Shown: positions 61,944-64,000 of the stretch, piece by piece | Numbering within the stretch: position 1 is the first letter of the stretch | How the letters are laid out: every line of letters begins with the position of its first letter | From: Acanthopleura granulata | Taxonomy: Eukaryota > Mollusca > Polyplacophora > Chitonida > Chitonidae | Assembly: GCA_016165875.1 (NCBI GenBank) | Contig: JABBOT010000003.1 | Span: 26,306,983-26,370,982, forward strand | Length of the DNA: 64,000 nt | Direction: 5' to 3' | The notes under the pieces: generated by a model | Databases searched by the model: none | Told to the model about the DNA's origin: nothing | Seen by the model: the letters and a program-made list of their open reading frames with translations, nothing else | Program-made: the position numbers and the translations under genes

Positions 61944-62160
61944 GACCAATGCATTTCCTGTGATGTCAGGCCCATGTCACACTGGATTCCTCTCTGGTTG
62001 TATATAGGAAGGTCTGTCAGCCATCTCTGGATGGCAGTGGATTTTCCCCCTGGCTTTTTCCCGGTTTCCTTCCACCATAGTGCAGGCGACCATCATATAA
62101 GTAAAATGTTCTTCCATATAATGTAAAACACTAATCGAATAAATAAATAAATAAATAATA
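61944..62160 (+). mobile_element. SINE copy 6
   Basis: Plus orientation, starting at the diverged B-box region (gaccaatgcatttcctgtga). The core follows (aggaaggtctgtcagccatc, ttttcccggtttccttccac, catagtgcaggc), then the tail catataagtaaaatgttctt and cgaataaataaataaataaa. Confidence 0.85.
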
Positions 62161-62219
62161 AGTAAATAAACTCACATGTAGTTGCCCACAATCAATCTAA
62201 CAAGTAAATATTACATGTG

Positions 62220-62242
62220 CACCATCATGTACATGTACATGT
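62220..62242. repeat. (TACATG)n tract
   Basis: Successive catgtacatgtacatgtaca, the longest of many TACATGTA-type palindromes in the window. Confidence 0.85.
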
Positions 62243-62650
62243 ACAATGTAGATGTATATCAAAATATACACAAAAACACCAAATATAACTGCTCTACAGA
62301 CTGTATCTAGGTCAACTGAAACACAAAGAATGCATTAAACACTTAACTGAACATTGACAGACCATCTTGTACATGTATATAACATATGGAAATTTTGATA
62401 CCTATCTTATTCTAGCAAAAATGTGTGACCTTTCAACCAAAGAATATCAAAGAATATATGTATATTAGCAGGTTAGATCATATTAAAAGAAAAGACAACA
62501 CCAGGCCAAATCTATGTATTTATCAATAAAGAATCCTATTCACTGTTCAAAAAACATAACTATTTATTTTTGTGATGTAGGATAACTGAGACATTGCAGC
62601 TCAAAGTAGCAACAATGGGAAAATCAAACAGGCTGCCACGCTCCAAATTT

Positions 62651-62713
62651 TAACCAATCAAGGGCGAGATATTTCTATCACCCGAGTAGACATCTGTTTC
62701 CACTGTGACGTCA
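62651..62713. promoter_or_regulatory. CCAAT plus full CRE motif cluster
   Basis: aaccaatca (62652-62660) and a perfect palindromic CRE, TGACGTCA (62706-62713), lie about 50 bp apart, roughly 1.2 kb upstream of exon 1 of the window. This could be an intronic enhancer or internal promoter, but such motifs also occur by chance. Confidence 0.25.
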
Positions 62714-64000
62714 GCAGTACTTAGTTCACAACTTGTGATAATTGGATAGTTGTGATACACTTTAAATCACACTTTACATTTTCAACGAGAAAGTGGAAGT
62801 GGAATACAACTGGGGTTATACCCCAAGGTCAAAACCAGGAGGCCACAATGCATGGCCTTCGAATGTAATAATAAACGGGACCGTGCTTCGCACACAAAAT
62901 AGTATCTCATCCTTCATACTGAATAGCACAGGGTACGGATAACGCAACATCGTGTTTCCAGTTTCTCTAAAATAGTGTATCCTACTGCCTCATAAGAATT
63001 GCAGATTAAAAGGTTATTTACACAGCTACGAAGCACATCATAAAATAATGCCTGTGCTCGTTTAGGTTCATATGGACCCCATTTCTGAAATAACTCAGAA
63101 GTTTTCTTTTAACACAACATCGGACTTGATGTTACTGTACATGCATACATACATGAACCGGATAATGTATGTAGATATACAGTGTATGTATAATGTGTAC
63201 AATGTACATGTGAATTAAATATAATCACACCTGTACATAGGTCTAGACATGGCAGAACATCTATCCCTTGTCATTAACTAGTCAAAGTCTTTGATAATGA
63301 CACCATGAACATCACTCCTGGAAGGTTTTGGTATGAATAAATGCCTACAGATATTGACAGAATCTCTTGTTGACATTTAAACAATATTAACTGTTGCCCA
63401 TGTTGACCTTCCAGGTTGCAGTGTACTTCATGTCAACACAGGCCAGCTGTACATGTACACAATATGTACATGTATGTGCATTTGTAGTGATCTTGACAGC
63501 AGCAATTAGCACTCATTAATCACCTATGTGTACAGTAGATGTGTGTACATGGAGGATGTGTATTTCTTCATGCCTGCACATATCCTTGCAAAATATTTCT
63601 CCCACGTGTGTATTAAAATCAGCAATGCCCACCATTGGTCTGCTCATTATTTCTTAGGAACAAAGAAAGATTTTACATTCATAGTTAACTTCCCCTCAAA
63701 AACATCTAAACTGTACACTGCACACACATACATACGCCTTCATGTTCATGCAATTATTTGCAGATTTATCAGTTCCACCTGAAAATCTATACACATAATA
63801 CATGCACAACACTCTTTGTACATGTATGTACAGGTGTATATGTATACATGCACATGCCTTTTGTTGTGTGACCTTTAATAAATATTTGTGCAAGCATCTA
63901 CTGGTGTATTACAGGCTTCAGAAACAAAGTAAACATGCTGGGTCTCTTTGTACAAGTTACATGGATATACGTGTATGTATTTATCCCTTTATTTTTGTCA

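Larger units (their letters stand above)
61511..64000 (-). other. Partial intron upstream of exon 1 of window
   Basis: I looked for the missing N-terminal tomosyn exon (family motif FPYQPSALAFDP...AVGTQTGALR) on the minus strand and did not find it, so it lies beyond 64000. The stretch holds a SINE (61944-62160), TACATG-rich tracts and a CCAAT/CRE cluster at 62650-62713. Confidence 0.7.

Overview
This is a eukaryotic, AT-rich, intron-dense window, almost all of it covered by one gene on the minus strand. I read that gene as tomosyn (syntaxin-binding protein 5, STXBP5/STXBP5L family). It is a two-propeller WD40 protein of the Lgl superfamily ending in a VAMP-like R-SNARE motif. I could follow 28 coding exons from 61510 down to the stop codon at 4701. 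All have GT-AG splice sites and every phase join is consistent. Together they give 4081 coding bases: 1359 whole codons plus a stop, plus one base that completes a codon begun upstream. Only the extreme N-terminus and the promoter lie beyond the right edge (roughly 80-90 residues, judged against vertebrate tomosyn as I remember it).

The organism is most likely a mollusc or another lophotrochozoan. Grounds are the invertebrate-like tomosyn, abundant TACATGTA palindromes, many short AC/AT/TATG microsatellites, and several copies of a tRNA-derived SINE whose 3' tail ends in AATAAATAAATA. I recall such tails from mollusc genomes. The phylum call is inference.

Layout from the gene's 5' side (right) to its 3' side (left). 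At 61.5-53.2 kb, exons 1-5 encode the first blades of the N-terminal propeller; their introns hold SINEs, two of them back to back at 53.9-54.3 kb. At 45.7-35.6 kb, exons 6-11 finish propeller one and enter propeller two. At 35.6-25.2 kb there is a 10.4 kb intron followed by a 41-nt microexon (exon 12). At 25.2-18.0 kb, exons 12-17 encode further blades and the start of the linker. At 16.36-15.29 kb a single 1072-nt exon (357 residues) forms an unusually large hypervariable linker, with alternating basic and acidic blocks and two PKA-type sites. At 12.2-5.9 kb, exons 19-26 finish propeller two and the tail loop. At 5.4-4.7 kb, exons 27-28 encode the R-SNARE motif. Below 4.7 kb is the 3' UTR and/or downstream sequence, with five copies of a 72-bp tandem repeat.

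The features most worth a second look are: a tandem array that copies the 3' end of exon 26 together with its 5' splice site into the following intron, where one copy has an identical splice site whose use would remove the SNARE motif; the giant linker exon; three tandem splice acceptors; a strong intronic hairpin at 22275-22355; adjacent SINEs sharing a target-site sequence; and an unexplained 49-codon open segment behind a good splice acceptor at 14279. I found no second protein-coding gene, tRNA, rRNA or CRISPR array.
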